Made by a program: the position numbers and the translations under genes
Assembly: GCA_003232965.1 (NCBI GenBank)
Contig: QIKG01000195.1
Span: forward strand, 1 to 32,636
Length of the DNA: 32,636 bases
From: Oceanospirillales bacterium
GTDB lineage: Bacteria > Pseudomonadota > Gammaproteobacteria > Xanthomonadales > SZUA-36
Reading direction: 5' to 3'
The notes under the pieces: generated by a model
What the model saw: only the letters and a program-made list of their open reading frames with translations
Told to the model about the DNA's origin: nothing
The model's database searches: none
In this document: one piece after another, positions 1 to 12,260 of the stretch
Layout of the letters: every line of letters begins with the position of its first letter
How positions within the stretch are numbered: position 1 is the first letter of the stretch

Positions 1-2
1 AT

Positions 3-806
3 ATGCAGACTGTATTAGGTATAAGCCTGGCCGAACAAATTGATCAATACGATATTACCCTGACAAAAGACCAGGCTATTTTGGACTTTTACCGGGCAGG
101 GCCTGCGGGGATTCGCACGACTAAAGCATTTAGTCAGAACTGTCGCTACGAGAGTCTGGATACCGACCGTAAACAAGGTTGTATTCGCAGCCAAGAATAT
201 GCCTATTCTCAAGATGGCGGGCTGGCTATTCTTAGCGGTAATTTGGCCATTGACGGTTGCATTGTTAAAACCGCAGGGGTAGCCGAAGAAAATTTACTGT
301 TTAGGGGTGTGGCCAATGTCTTTGAAAGCCAGGAGTCCGCGGTTGAAGGGATTCTTGCCGGTAAAGTAAAAGCCGGTGATGTTGTCGTGATTCGCTATGA
401 GGGGCCCAAAGGTGGCCCCGGAATGCAGGAAATGCTGTATCCCACCACCTACCTGAAGAGCATGGGTTTGGGTACAAAATGCGCGCTGATTACCGATGGT
501 CGTTTCTCCGGTGGTACCTCAGGCTTATCTATAGGGCATGTGTCGCCTGAGGCCGCATCAGGTGGTGTTATCGCACTGATTGAGCAGGGCGATCCGATTC
601 AAATTGACATTCCCCAGCGCGTAATTCACCTGGATATACCGGTAGCTGAAATAGACCGGCGACAAGCAGCTATGTTGGCAAAAGGTGAGCAGGCGTGGCG
701 ACCCGTTAACAGAGTTCGTAAAGTCAGTGATGCCTTAAAGGTATATGCCTTGCTGGCCACCAGTGCCGATAAAGGCGCGGTGAGAAATAAAGACTTACTG
801 GTTTGA
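3..806 (+). CDS. ilvD: Dihydroxy-acid dehydratase, C-terminal part (5' end outside window)
   Basis: ORF open to the left window edge; IlvD/Edd-type motifs [54 protein letters not shown]. Confidence 0.95.
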   Translation: MQTVLGISLAEQIDQYDITLTKDQAILDFYRAGPAGIRTTKAFSQNCRYESLDTDRKQGCIRSQEYAYSQDGGLAILSGNLAIDGCIVKTAGVAEENLLFRGVANVFESQESAVEGILAGKVKAGDVVVIRYEGPKGGPGMQEMLYPTTYLKSMGLGTKCALITDGRFSGGTSGLSIGHVSPEAASGGVIALIEQGDPIQIDIPQRVIHLDIPVAEIDRRQAAMLAKGEQAWRPVNRVRKVSDALKVYALLATSADKGAVRNKDLLV

Positions 807-846
807 GTTGCTAGCTGATGAGATTGGTATGCGTAAACACACCCCC

Positions 847-870
847 GTCATCCCCGCGAAGGCGGGGAAG
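847..870. repeat. REP-like intergenic palindrome (GTCATCCCCGCGAAGGCGGGGA)
   Basis: Perfect CCCCGC-GAAG-GCGGGG hairpin between ilvD and ilvA; same architecture as 9434-9457. Confidence 0.55.
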
Positions 871-912
871 CAGCGTTTTAGCGAATGAATGCAACAAATC
901 ACAGGAATAAAA

Positions 913-2457
913 ATGTCCCCAAATGAAAGCTTTAACTACCTGAGGAATATCCTGTTAGCGCCGGTATATGATGTTGCCCGCGAAACTGATATTACGCCGC
1001 TGGATAAAATATCTCAGCGTTTAGGGGTCAAAGTTTTATTAAAACGCGAGGACCAACAACCGGTTCATTCTTTCAAACTGCGCGGTTCTTATAACAAGTT
1101 GATACATCTTTCAGCAGAACAAAAACAAAAGGGTGTGATTGCAGCATCGGCCGGAAATCATGCGCAAGGTTTAGCCTTGGCAGCGAAAAAGCTGGGTGTT
1201 GATGCCACTATCGTCATGCCAATCACCACCCCTGAAATCAAGATCGATAATGTTCGCCGCTTGGGCGCAGATGTGCGTCTGCTGGGAAAAAGTTTTGATG
1301 AGGCACAATCAGCCTGCCTTAAATTGGCAGGGGTGGAGAACAAAACCATCATCCACCCCTTTAATAGCCCCGAGGTAATTGCAGGCCAAGGCACAGTTGC
1401 AGTTGAATTACTACGCCAGATACCCCACCCGGATGTGGTTTTCATTCCCTGCGGTGGTGGTGGCTTGCTGGCAGGTATGGCAGTTTACCTGAAGCAAATG
1501 TGTCCTGAAATCAAGGTTATAGCGGTTGAGGCTGACGACTCGGCCTGCCTTCAAGCGGCAATGGATGCCGGTCATCCTGTAGACCTCGAAAGCGTAGGCT
1601 TATTTGCTGACGGGGTAGCTGTGAAACGCATCGGCGATGAAACGTTCCGATTAATTCGTCAATACTGTGATCAAGTGATCGTGGTTAGTAGTGACGAGAT
1701 TTGCACATCAATAAAAGATATTTTTGAAGAAACCCGGGTGATAGCCGAACCGGCCGGAGCCTTATCGTTGGCGGGCTTGCAAAAATATTGCCACGAAAAC
1801 GAAGTGACTGATAACCAGCAAATGGTGGCAATTTTGTCCGGCGCCAATATGAACTTTCATAATTTACGCTATGTTTCCGAACGCTGTGAACTGGGCGAAC
1901 AAAAAGAAGCCATTCTTGCCGTTACTATCCCGGAAGAGAAGGGCAGTTTTAAACGCTTTTGTGAGGCCCTTGGCGGTCGGGTGATAACCGAGTTTAATTA
2001 TCGCTATAACGGTGAGAATACTGCCAATATCTTTGTCGGAATTCGACTTACAGGTGGTGCGCAAGAGTCCCGGCAACTGCTTGCTGAGTTATCCAGTAAC
2101 CAATATAAAGTAGAAGATTTTTCTGACAACGAACTGGCCAAACTGCATATTCGGCATATGGTGGGCGGCACAGGTCAGGCCGGTGTAAATGAAAGGATAT
2201 TTCGTTTCCAGTCACCGGAGTATCCTGGGGCTCTACAGGAGTTTTTAAACACCCTCGGCTCATTATTTAATATTACCTTGTTTCACTATCGCAACCACGG
2301 CGCAGCATTCGGTCAGGTACTAGCCGGCTTTGAAGTTGAAAAAGATCAGGAACTGGCCTTTTTTCGGCATTTCAAAGCCCTCGGTTATGAATGGACAGAA
2401 GAAACCAATAACCCCGCCTATCGTTCATTTTTGCAAGGCGGCAACACACAGGCCTGA
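913..2457 (+). CDS. ilvA: Threonine dehydratase (biosynthetic, with C-terminal regulatory ACT-like domains)
   Basis: PLP-lysine motif VHSFKLRGSYNKL, CGGGGLLAGMAVYLK; two regulatory repeats in the C-terminus. ATG at 913 preferred over 889 because AGGAATAAAA precedes it. Confidence 0.93.
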   Translation: MSPNESFNYLRNILLAPVYDVARETDITPLDKISQRLGVKVLLKREDQQPVHSFKLRGSYNKLIHLSAEQKQKGVIAASAGNHAQGLALAAKKLGVDATIVMPITTPEIKIDNVRRLGADVRLLGKSFDEAQSACLKLAGVENKTIIHPFNSPEVIAGQGTVAVELLRQIPHPDVVFIPCGGGGLLAGMAVYLKQMCPEIKVIAVEADDSACLQAAMDAGHPVDLESVGLFADGVAVKRIGDETFRLIRQYCDQVIVVSSDEICTSIKDIFEETRVIAEPAGALSLAGLQKYCHENEVTDNQQMVAILSGANMNFHNLRYVSERCELGEQKEAILAVTIPEEKGSFKRFCEALGGRVITEFNYRYNGENTANIFVGIRLTGGAQESRQLLAELSSNQYKVEDFSDNELAKLHIRHMVGGTGQAGVNERIFRFQSPEYPGALQEFLNTLGSLFNITLFHYRNHGAAFGQVLAGFEVEKDQELAFFRHFKALGYEWTEETNNPAYRSFLQGGNTQA

Positions 2458-2486
2458 AACCACCGGAGTAAATACGAATCGCGTCG

Positions 2487-2583
2487 GGTGCGTTAAGATT
2501 GCGAACGCACCGGGTGGTATGCATTGCCCGGACGATCGGATCATTCTCACCCTTCGGTGGGTTACGCCTGCGGGTAACTCACC
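2487..2583. repeat. Pair of intergenic stem-loops between convergent ilvA and leuD
   Basis: GGTGCGTT(2487-2494)/AACGCACC(2504-2511) perfect stem; GGTGGGTTAC(2556-2565)/GTAACTCACC(2574-2583) stem with one G-U; no U-tract. Confidence 0.5.
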
Positions 2584-2611
2584 CTAGGCAAGAGCAAAAG
2601 CGGGAGGGGTA

Positions 2612-3200
2612 TTAGCGCCAATTCGGTATGCTTTGTTCATAAGCCGTAATTTCAGTTTCACTCGCCAGTGTCCAGTCGATGCTGTCAACGCCTTGTTGCA
2701 GGCAGTGTTTGTGAAAACTGTTGATTTCAAAGTGATAAACATTACCACCCGTGCTTACAGTCTGAGCCGCCAGGTCAATGTTAAGGATCAACTCATCTTG
2801 CTGCGCGGCTGTGGTTAAATGTTCGATTTCTGTCGTCGTTAAAATAATAGGAAGTAAGCCTATGTTAATACAGTTGCCATAGAAAATATCGGCAAAACTC
2901 GACGCTATAATGACTTTAAAACCATATTCCTGCAATGCCCAGGGTGCATGTTCGCGGCTGCTACCACAACCAAAGTTTTTCCCAGTGATTAAAATGGAGG
3001 CAGTCTTGTAAGCAGGGCGGTTGAGGTTAAATTCGGGGTTATTCTCTGTGCCCTGATCATCCAAATAACGCCAGTCGTGAAACAGATGCTTACCAAAACC
3101 TACCCGTTCAGTGCTTTTTAAAAACTGCTTGGGAATAATTTGATCCGTGTCGATGTTGGCCTGATCTAGCGGGGCGATTTGACCTTTATGGCTGCTAAAT

Positions 3201-3208
<8 letters not shown>
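2612..3208 (-). CDS. leuD: 3-isopropylmalate dehydratase small subunit
   Basis: [35 protein letters not shown]; start MDKFSSH at 3208 (upstream ATG at 3223 also possible). Confidence 0.95.
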
Positions 3209-5721
<2,513 letters not shown>

Positions 5722-7287
5722 TTACCCTGCAACTGCTTGTTTTTGATTATTGGATTGCTGCTTAATTCTCGCCACAGTCTGGGCACGATGAATATTATTC
5801 AACACATGAATAAGCGCTTTGGCACTGGCCTCGATAATATCGGTGGCGAGGCCGAAACCGTGAAAATTTCGCCCCTCCCAGGCGACAATTAACTCGACCT
5901 GGCCGAGGCTGTCTTCGCCTTTACCTTTGGCAGATATACGGTAGCTGATGACATCAAATTTAAATACAATTGCTTGGCGAACCGCGCTAAATAATGCATC
6001 AACCGGGCCGTTGCCTGTGGCCGCTTTTTCTGTTGTTTTACCGGCGGCAGAAAGCTGGATACTGGCAGTAGCGATAACATTCAAGCCAGACTGGACACTC
6101 AAATAATCCAGTGTGTAGTGGTCCTGTTTATGGTCTTGTTGCTCCATAAACAACATCGCTTCGAGGTCATCATCGAATACCTGGCCTTTCTTATCGGCTA
6201 ACACCAGAAAGTCCTGATATAAGGCTTCTAAATCGTAATCTTTCTCCAAATAGCCCAACTCAGCCATGCGGTGTTTGATAACATGCCGGCCACTGCGTGA
6301 AGTTAGATTGAGTTTATTCTGGTTAATGCCGACACTTTCCGGGGTCATGATCTCATAGGTGTTACGGGCTTTAAGTACGCCGTCCTGATGAATTCCTGAA
6401 GAATGACTGAAGGCATTCCCGCCAACAATAGCTTTGTTGGCCTGCACTGGCATATTGCACAAATGGCTGACCAACTTGGAAGTGCGTGAAATCTCGCGGT
6501 GGTTGATATTCGTCGTCAGGTTCAATTGCTGCTTGCGGGTCCGCAGAATCATGGCAATTTCTTCCAGTGCGGCATTGCCGGCTCTTTCACCAATGCCATT
6601 CACGGTGCACTCAACTTGCCGCGCTCCGGCGTTAACAGCGGCCAGTGAATTGGCGACCGCCAAGCCCATGTCGTTGTGACAATGCACCGAAATAACTGCC
6701 TGATCAATATTCGGCACACGGTTAAATAACTGGGTAATGATTCCGGAAAACTCATCCGGAAGGGTATAACCTACGGTATCGGGAATATTGACGGTAGTGG
6801 CGCCAGCTTTAATGGCCATTTCTACCATCCGGCATAAATTATCAATTGGTGTACGCCCGGCATCTTCGCAGGAAAACTCGACATCATCGGTAAAATTGCG
6901 TGCATATTTAACCGCCTTAACCGCCATATCCAAAACATCCTGAAATTCACAGCGCAGTTTTTTCTGTACATGCACATCCGAAGTTGAAATAAAGGTATGG
7001 ATACGGAATTGTTCGGCAACTGAGAGCGCATCGGCACAGGCCTTTATATCGCCTTCAAGTGCTCTGGAAAGCGCACAGACCGTGGAGTTTTTGATAGTTG
7101 CAGCAATCTTTTGTACGGATTCAAAATCACCGGGTGAAGATACCGGAAAACCAACCTCCATAACATCAACCCCGAGGCGTTCAATCGCCAGCGCAATTTG
7201 GAGCTTCTCATGCACCGATAAACTGGCATTCAGCGCCTGTTCGCCATCGCGTAGGGTCGTGTCAAAGATAATGATTTTATTACTCAT
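5722..7287 (-). CDS. leuA: 2-isopropylmalate synthase
   Basis: [61 protein letters not shown]; start MSNKIIIF at 7287 preferred over the ORF start at 7317, which would sit in the attenuator U-tract. Confidence 0.96.
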   Translation of the reverse strand: MSNKIIIFDTTLRDGEQALNASLSVHEKLQIALAIERLGVDVMEVGFPVSSPGDFESVQKIAATIKNSTVCALSRALEGDIKACADALSVAEQFRIHTFISTSDVHVQKKLRCEFQDVLDMAVKAVKYARNFTDDVEFSCEDAGRTPIDNLCRMVEMAIKAGATTVNIPDTVGYTLPDEFSGIITQLFNRVPNIDQAVISVHCHNDMGLAVANSLAAVNAGARQVECTVNGIGERAGNAALEEIAMILRTRKQQLNLTTNINHREISRTSKLVSHLCNMPVQANKAIVGGNAFSHSSGIHQDGVLKARNTYEIMTPESVGINQNKLNLTSRSGRHVIKHRMAELGYLEKDYDLEALYQDFLVLADKKGQVFDDDLEAMLFMEQQDHKQDHYTLDYLSVQSGLNVIATASIQLSAAGKTTEKAATGNGPVDALFSAVRQAIVFKFDVISYRISAKGKGEDSLGQVELIVAWEGRNFHGFGLATDIIEASAKALIHVLNNIHRAQTVARIKQQSNNQKQAVAG

Positions 7288-7315
7288 GGTATTTTTCGGT
7301 AGTTTCAGTGGTGGC

Positions 7316-7349
7316 AAAAAAAAACCCGCGTTATAAACGCGGGTTTTGT
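7316..7349 (-). terminator. leu attenuator terminator hairpin between leuL and leuA
   Basis: 10-bp perfect stem AAAACCCGCG(7321-7330)/CGCGGGTTTT(7338-7347), 7-nt loop; on the minus strand followed by a T9 run (7316-7324, partly in the stem). Confidence 0.88.
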
Positions 7350-7368
7350 ATGAATTTGTTTTTTTTAG

Positions 7369-7446
7369 CTAAACAAGACAACAAGACCCGCGCAATCGAC
7401 TTGCGAGTAGAAGTTGAAGTAGTAGGAATTGAGTGTTGTTAGCCAT
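7369..7446 (-). CDS. leuL: leu operon leader peptide, MANNTQFLLLQLLLASRLRGSCCLV
   Basis: 25-codon ORF directly upstream of the attenuator terminator with codon run CTA CTA CTT CAA CTT CTA CTC; absent from the supplied ORF track because of its length. Confidence 0.83.
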   Translation of the reverse strand: MANNTQFLLLQLLLASRLRGSCCLV

Positions 7447-7452
7447 GGTCTA

Positions 7453-7481
7453 AATTTATTCTGTTTTAGTGATGCTGTCAA
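7453..7481 (-). promoter_or_regulatory. Sigma70-like promoter for leuL-leuABCD
   Basis: Minus strand TTGACA (7476-7481), 17-nt spacer, TAAATT (7453-7458). Confidence 0.65.
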
Positions 7482-7585
7482 GGGGTAGTATTGATGAAAT
7501 TAGTGAGCACTTAAGTAATTCCATGCTGGGCTGTTATTATCAATGCTGTAATTGATTCAAAAATATATTAAGGAGTAACAAAAAT

Positions 7586-7780
7586 ATGCCAACTTATGAA
7601 TGTAAAAAATGCGAAATGAGCGTCAATGCCAGCTGTGGTAAGTGTGCCGCACCCCTGGATAATGACAAATTAACGCTTGATAACGGTACTGAAGTGCAGA
7701 TTTCCAAATGCCCGAACGGCCACGGTAAAATTAAATCACCGATGTGTTGCGGAACTGATATGAGCTGTTCAATTGGCTGA
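7586..7780 (+). CDS. Small Cys-rich (zinc-ribbon-like) protein, 64 aa
   Basis: Good SD (AAGGAG) and eight Cys including CxxC pairs: YECKKCEMSVNASCGKCAAPL. Confidence 0.75.
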   Translation: MPTYECKKCEMSVNASCGKCAAPLDNDKLTLDNGTEVQISKCPNGHGKIKSPMCCGTDMSCSIG

Positions 7781-8027
7781 TTTTCTGTTCGTATTTGGAG
7801 AAAAAACCCGCGTGTTTTCTAGGTGTTCTCCGTTGTAATCAGAGCCTATATTACGGAGTAGTGGTGTTATGCAGTAAATATGTTGAGTTGTGCGATTTTT
7901 ACGCTCAGAATAGTCATTCTGCGAGGCTTTCTCAGCTTGTTGTGATCAGGTTCAATCTTGCGGTACGGCGGATTTCCATTTCACTTGAGTGCGCGAGTGA
8001 TTTGCGTTGAGGCGGTATTAAATTAAA

Positions 8028-9257
8028 TTAAGCCTCTTGCAAGACTGCTTCTTGTTGGGTGACTAGGGATGCATAGCTCACTGATAGAAGGGGGCTGGTC
8101 TCCAGTAGACTGGAATCAAGTGCCTTGGCGAAATCAGCAAGCAAGTCGTCTGCATCTTCAATTCCCACAGACAGGCGTAATAATTGGCTGCTGATCCCAG
8201 CGATGTTGCGTGCTTCAGGCGTCATAGCTGCATGTGTCATGGTCGCAGGATGGGCAATCAGTGATTCAACACCACCGAGTGATTCTGCCAGAGAAAAGAG
8301 CGTTAAGTTTTTGAGTAGGCGTTTAATGTTGTCAGTGTTACCGGCAAGCTCAAAACTTACCATAGCACCAAATCCAGACTGTTGACTTGCGGCTATCTGA
8401 TGACCTGGATCGCTCTTAAGACCGGGATAATGGACCTTGGTTACCGCTGGATGTTTTACTAATAAATCAACCAGAGCAGCTGTGTTTTCCTGATGTTGGC
8501 GTAGTCTGGGCTTCAGTGTACGCAAGCCTCTTAGTGTTAAGAAGCTATCAAAGGGAGAGCCTGTTAGGCCGAGACAATTCGCCCACCAAGCAAGCTCTTC
8601 AGCAAGCTTGGTGGTTTTTGCAATAACTGCCCCACCTACAACATCACTGTGTCCGTTAATATACTTAGTTGTAGAATGTAAAACGAGATCAGCGCCTAAA
8701 TTTAAGGGCTGTTGCAGGGCTGGAGATAAAAAAGTATTGTCAACCAAGGTGAGTGCGTTAGCCGCTTTTGCTTTCTTCACAATCGATCTTATACAGACAA
8801 CTCTTAAAAGTGGGTTGCTCGGGGTTTCAATCCAGATTAAAGCTGGTTTTTCTGCAATGGCTAAATTTAGTGCTTTTGTGTTCGCTTGATCAACAAACTT
8901 TACTTTAAAAGCACCTTTTTCAGAGAGGCTGGTAAATAATCTGTATGTCCCGCCATAACAATCATGTGGCGCGATTAATAAATCCTGTGGTTTTAGTAAT
9001 TGCAACGCTAAGGTAATGGCGGCCATACCAGAAGAAGTCACAACCGCACCGGCCCCGTTTTCAAGTTCGGCTAATGTTTCGGCAAGTAATGTTCTGGTTG
9101 GGTTCCCAGAACGCGAATAATCGTATTCCCTTGGTTTATCAAAATCAGCAAAACTAAAGTTACTACTCAAGTGTAAAGGCGGTGTGATATCACCATGTTG
9201 AGTTTTTGCTTCTATACCAGCTCGGGCCGCAATAGTTGATTGATTTAAGTTCGTCAA
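8028..9257 (-). CDS. metB: Cystathionine gamma-synthase / O-succinylhomoserine-dependent PLP enzyme
   Basis: DYSRSGNPTR, LVDNTFLSPALQQPLNLGADLVLHSTTKYINGHSDVVGG, SLGGVESLIAHPATMTHA; probable TTG start (9257 with GAGAG upstream, or 9272); C-terminus extended beyond the usual end. Confidence 0.9.
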   Translation of the reverse strand: MTNLNQSTIAARAGIEAKTQHGDITPPLHLSSNFSFADFDKPREYDYSRSGNPTRTLLAETLAELENGAGAVVTSSGMAAITLALQLLKPQDLLIAPHDCYGGTYRLFTSLSEKGAFKVKFVDQANTKALNLAIAEKPALIWIETPSNPLLRVVCIRSIVKKAKAANALTLVDNTFLSPALQQPLNLGADLVLHSTTKYINGHSDVVGGAVIAKTTKLAEELAWWANCLGLTGSPFDSFLTLRGLRTLKPRLRQHQENTAALVDLLVKHPAVTKVHYPGLKSDPGHQIAASQQSGFGAMVSFELAGNTDNIKRLLKNLTLFSLAESLGGVESLIAHPATMTHAAMTPEARNIAGISSQLLRLSVGIEDADDLLADFAKALDSSLLETSPLLSVSYASLVTQQEAVLQEA

Positions 9258-9302
9258 GCTAGTTTCTCTCAAAAAAATGTAAATTTTTGTTTATGGGTTA
9301 AT

Positions 9303-9326
9303 AGGCGTTTAGACGTCTATACGTTC
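9303..9326. promoter_or_regulatory. MetJ operator: three tandem 8-bp met boxes upstream of metB
   Basis: AGGCGTTT-AGACGTCT-ATACGTTC; middle box is the exact AGACGTCT consensus, neighbours 6/8 and 5/8. Confidence 0.82.
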
Positions 9327-9433
9327 AAATGATAAATTGACTCTATTGAGAAGTCAAGAGCTATATCAATGTTTATATAGTGTGAGATATATATATATCA
9401 GCTTTCATTGCTGTGAGATTAACTTTCATCCTT

Positions 9434-9457
9434 GTCATACCGGAGAAGGCCGGTATG
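9434..9457. repeat. REP-like intergenic palindrome (GTCATACCGGAGAAGGCCGGTATG)
   Basis: Inverted repeat ATACCGG/CCGGTAT with the same GTCAT..GAAGGC layout as 847-870. Confidence 0.5.
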
Positions 9458-9629
9458 CTGTAAGCCGGTGCCACCACTGGGTTCCGGGTTGAACTACTCG
9501 CTGTCCGAGAAGGAGTGAAACGGGGTGTTGGGAATCACCTCACCAACACCATCAAACGCCCAGTTTTCCAATCACCGCACTAACAACAGCAAAATAAAAC
9601 CCAGTTAACGGGACAGTAGTGTGATTATT

Positions 9630-10610
9630 CTAAACATGCCACATAGCGTGAATAGGTAATGTTACTTTCTGTGGATCCAGACTTTCACGCTCAAGATCAA
9701 TGGCAGTATCAATTTGTCCCTTGCTTACATGAGGTGCAAATAAACCAATGAATTCTTTCATAAACTGGCGTAAAAATAAGCTGGGATGAAAGGCAATCCA
9801 GGTAGAACACAAAGGCAGGATGTCTTTAGTGTCGATGGCGACCAAGTCATCATCGATGTCTTTGTCGTAGGCCATGCTGGCGATAATACCGACCCCCAAC
9901 TCAGAACGTACATAGGTTTTAATGATGTCGGAATCTCGTGCTGTAAATACTATTTTGTAATCTAAGCCAGCCTTTATGAATGTTTGTACCAGTGAAGAGT
10001 TATCTTGATCATCATAGACATACACAACAAGCGGAAATTTAGCCAATTCTTGCAGGCTAATATTTTTTTGATCTGCCAGTGGGTGATTTTTTGGTACAAC
10101 TATTAGCCTTTGCCATTTAAAACAATCGAGCTTAACCAATCCTTTGCTATATTCAAACTCGCCTGTTGCAATGGTAAAGTCAGTATCTCCTGACAAAGTA
10201 GACTTGACGTTTTTCAAAGATGTGTTTTGTTGTAAATTAACTTTTATATCGGGAAATCTAGCATGGAAGCTTTTGATGATAGGCGGTAGCACGTAACGTG
10301 CTTGAGTATGTGTGGTGGCGATATTTAGTACGCCTTTGGTGGCTTTGGTTAAGTCTTTTGAAATCGCTTTTATATTGTCAATTTCTTTTAATACGTTTTG
10401 GCACCTAATCAAAATTTCTTCACCCGCAGGTGTTAAGGAAATAAGTGTTTTGCCTGACCTTGCGAACAAAGATAGGCCTAGTTCATCTTCAAATAAACGC
10501 ATTTGTCGACTTACGCCAGGTTGCGAAGTGCACAATGCTCGTGCTGCCGCTGTCACATTGAATTGGTGTTGGCAAATCGCATTAAAAAATCTTAACTGCT
10601 GTAGTTTCAT
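9630..10610 (-). CDS. LysR-family transcriptional regulator, CysB/Cbl-like
   Basis: N-terminal HTH MKLQQLRFFNAICQHQFNVTAAARALCTSQPGVSRQMRLFEDELG; CysB-like effector domain; divergent from cysG. Confidence 0.85.
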   Translation of the reverse strand: MKLQQLRFFNAICQHQFNVTAAARALCTSQPGVSRQMRLFEDELGLSLFARSGKTLISLTPAGEEILIRCQNVLKEIDNIKAISKDLTKATKGVLNIATTHTQARYVLPPIIKSFHARFPDIKVNLQQNTSLKNVKSTLSGDTDFTIATGEFEYSKGLVKLDCFKWQRLIVVPKNHPLADQKNISLQELAKFPLVVYVYDDQDNSSLVQTFIKAGLDYKIVFTARDSDIIKTYVRSELGVGIIASMAYDKDIDDDLVAIDTKDILPLCSTWIAFHPSLFLRQFMKEFIGLFAPHVSKGQIDTAIDLERESLDPQKVTLPIHAMWHV

Positions 10611-10660
10611 ATCAAACTCTCATGTCCAAGCTTTGATACTAGTACAGCGGGTTTGAACTT

Positions 10661-10684
10661 TCAAGTATAGCCGTCTATAAGTCT
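10661..10684. promoter_or_regulatory. Putative MetJ boxes in the lysR/cysG intergenic region
   Basis: TCAAGTAT-AGCCGTCT-ATAAGTCT; two tandem octamers match AGACGTCT at 7/8 and 6/8, the outer one only 4/8. Confidence 0.55.
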
Positions 10685-10779
10685 AATACCAATTTGTTAT
10701 ATAGGTAGTTGTGTTAAGTATTATATTAATCCTGTTTCGAGACATATAGTTAATAATATTAGAAAGTTAAGAGACAAAA

Positions 10780-12204
10780 ATGGAATATTTACCAATCAAT
10801 ATAAAGTTAAAGGAGAAAAAATGTGTAGTTTTTGGCGCAGGTAATGTCGCCTTTAGAAAAATACAAATGCTGAACAAGGCAGGTGCTCATATTATCTGTG
10901 TGGCAAAGACAATTCACAAAGATATACAACAAATGTGGGGGGATATTGTAATCATACAAGACGATATCAGTAGCTACTTGAGGACGGTTGGACTAGAAAA
11001 TATCACGTTGATTATTTCAGCTACTGGAGATGCTAAGCTGGCACAGCATATTTTCGACGTTGCAAAACAACAAAACGTATTGATAAATACGGTAGATGAC
11101 CAGCGTTTATGCAGTTATATTTCTCCCGCCATAATCAACCGTAAGCCTATTATTATATCAGTTTCTAGTGGTGGCTCTGCCCCCGTACTAAGCAAAAAAA
11201 TACGGGAGAACATTGAAAAGCTGTTGCCACATAATCTAGGCAAGTTGGCAATGTACGCTAGTAACATTCGAAAACAGGTAAAAAAAACCTTCTCATCCAT
11301 GCAAGATCGTAGGCAATTTTGGGAGTATTTTTTCAACTCTTCTTTAAGCTCCCGAATAATAAATACAGGCTTGATGCCTGATAGTAATGATGTAATAGAA
11401 ATGTTTTCTAATAAACCTGAGAAAGTAGGGGAGGTTTTTTTAGTTGGAGTTGGTCCTGGTGACCCAGAGTTATTAACCATTAAAGCTTTGCGAGTGATGC
11501 AACAAGCAGATATTGTTCTATATGACAACTTAATACCAAAAGAAATTTTAGAGCTTGTAAGGCGTGATGCGGAATTGATTAATGTAGGTAAATCAATGGG
11601 CAATCACAAAGTGAAACAAGTGGATACAAATCAATTGTTAATTGATCATGCATTAGAAGGTAAACAGGTATGCCGATTAAAAGGAGGCGACCCCTTTATC
11701 TTCGGTCGGGGAGGGGAAGAAATTCAAGCTTTGAGGAGCGCTGGGATTAACTATCAAATTATACCGGGAATAACAGCAGCAATTGGCTGTGCATCTTATG
11801 CTGGTATACCCTTAACTCACCGTGATTATGCACAAAAAGTGGTTTTCTTGACGGCTCATTGTAAAAACTCTATAGACACACTTGAGTGGTCTTCATTAGC
11901 GCAAGACAGACAAACATTAGTTGTTTATATGGGTTTAATGAAATCGCAATTTTTAGTTGATAAATTAATCGCAAATGGGAAAAACAAAAAAACACCTGTT
12001 GCTATTATTGAAAACGGAACCCGTGAAACTCAACGAGTAATAATGGGTAATTTATATGAACTGGCGGAATTAATTAAACATAAAACAGTCAAGTCACCCG
12101 CGCTTTTGATTATTGGTGGAGTTGCACAGTTAAGCAATGATTTAGCCTGGTTTCAACCACAAAATCATTTGAAACCGCATTTGAATGTATTAAAAACGGC
12201 CTAA
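10780..12204 (+). CDS. cysG: Siroheme synthase (precorrin-2 dehydrogenase/ferrochelatase + uroporphyrinogen-III C-methyltransferase)
   Basis: CVVFGAGNVAFRKIQML; VGVGPGDPELLTIKALRVMQQADIVLYDNL; RLKGGDPFIFGRGGEE; IPLTHRDYAQ. Confidence 0.95.
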   Translation: MEYLPINIKLKEKKCVVFGAGNVAFRKIQMLNKAGAHIICVAKTIHKDIQQMWGDIVIIQDDISSYLRTVGLENITLIISATGDAKLAQHIFDVAKQQNVLINTVDDQRLCSYISPAIINRKPIIISVSSGGSAPVLSKKIRENIEKLLPHNLGKLAMYASNIRKQVKKTFSSMQDRRQFWEYFFNSSLSSRIINTGLMPDSNDVIEMFSNKPEKVGEVFLVGVGPGDPELLTIKALRVMQQADIVLYDNLIPKEILELVRRDAELINVGKSMGNHKVKQVDTNQLLIDHALEGKQVCRLKGGDPFIFGRGGEEIQALRSAGINYQIIPGITAAIGCASYAGIPLTHRDYAQKVVFLTAHCKNSIDTLEWSSLAQDRQTLVVYMGLMKSQFLVDKLIANGKNKKTPVAIIENGTRETQRVIMGNLYELAELIKHKTVKSPALLIIGGVAQLSNDLAWFQPQNHLKPHLNVLKTA

Positions 12205-12260
12205 ATTAATCATCAATGTATTCGTTACTGCATTCCCTTTAACCTAAAAGAAGAACTGAT

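Noticed and set aside
2487-2583. Intergenic hairpins as a bidirectional Rho-independent terminator for ilvA/leuD
   Set aside because: Stems are good but neither is followed by a U-tract; more like a dispersed repeat remnant.
7795-8010. 71-aa plus-strand ORF between the Cys-rich protein and metB
   Set aside because: No SD, no domain resemblance, low-complexity-like translation; likely chance.
9380-9400. ATATATATATA run upstream of metB
   Set aside because: Short simple repeat in AT-rich intergenic DNA; no evidence of function.
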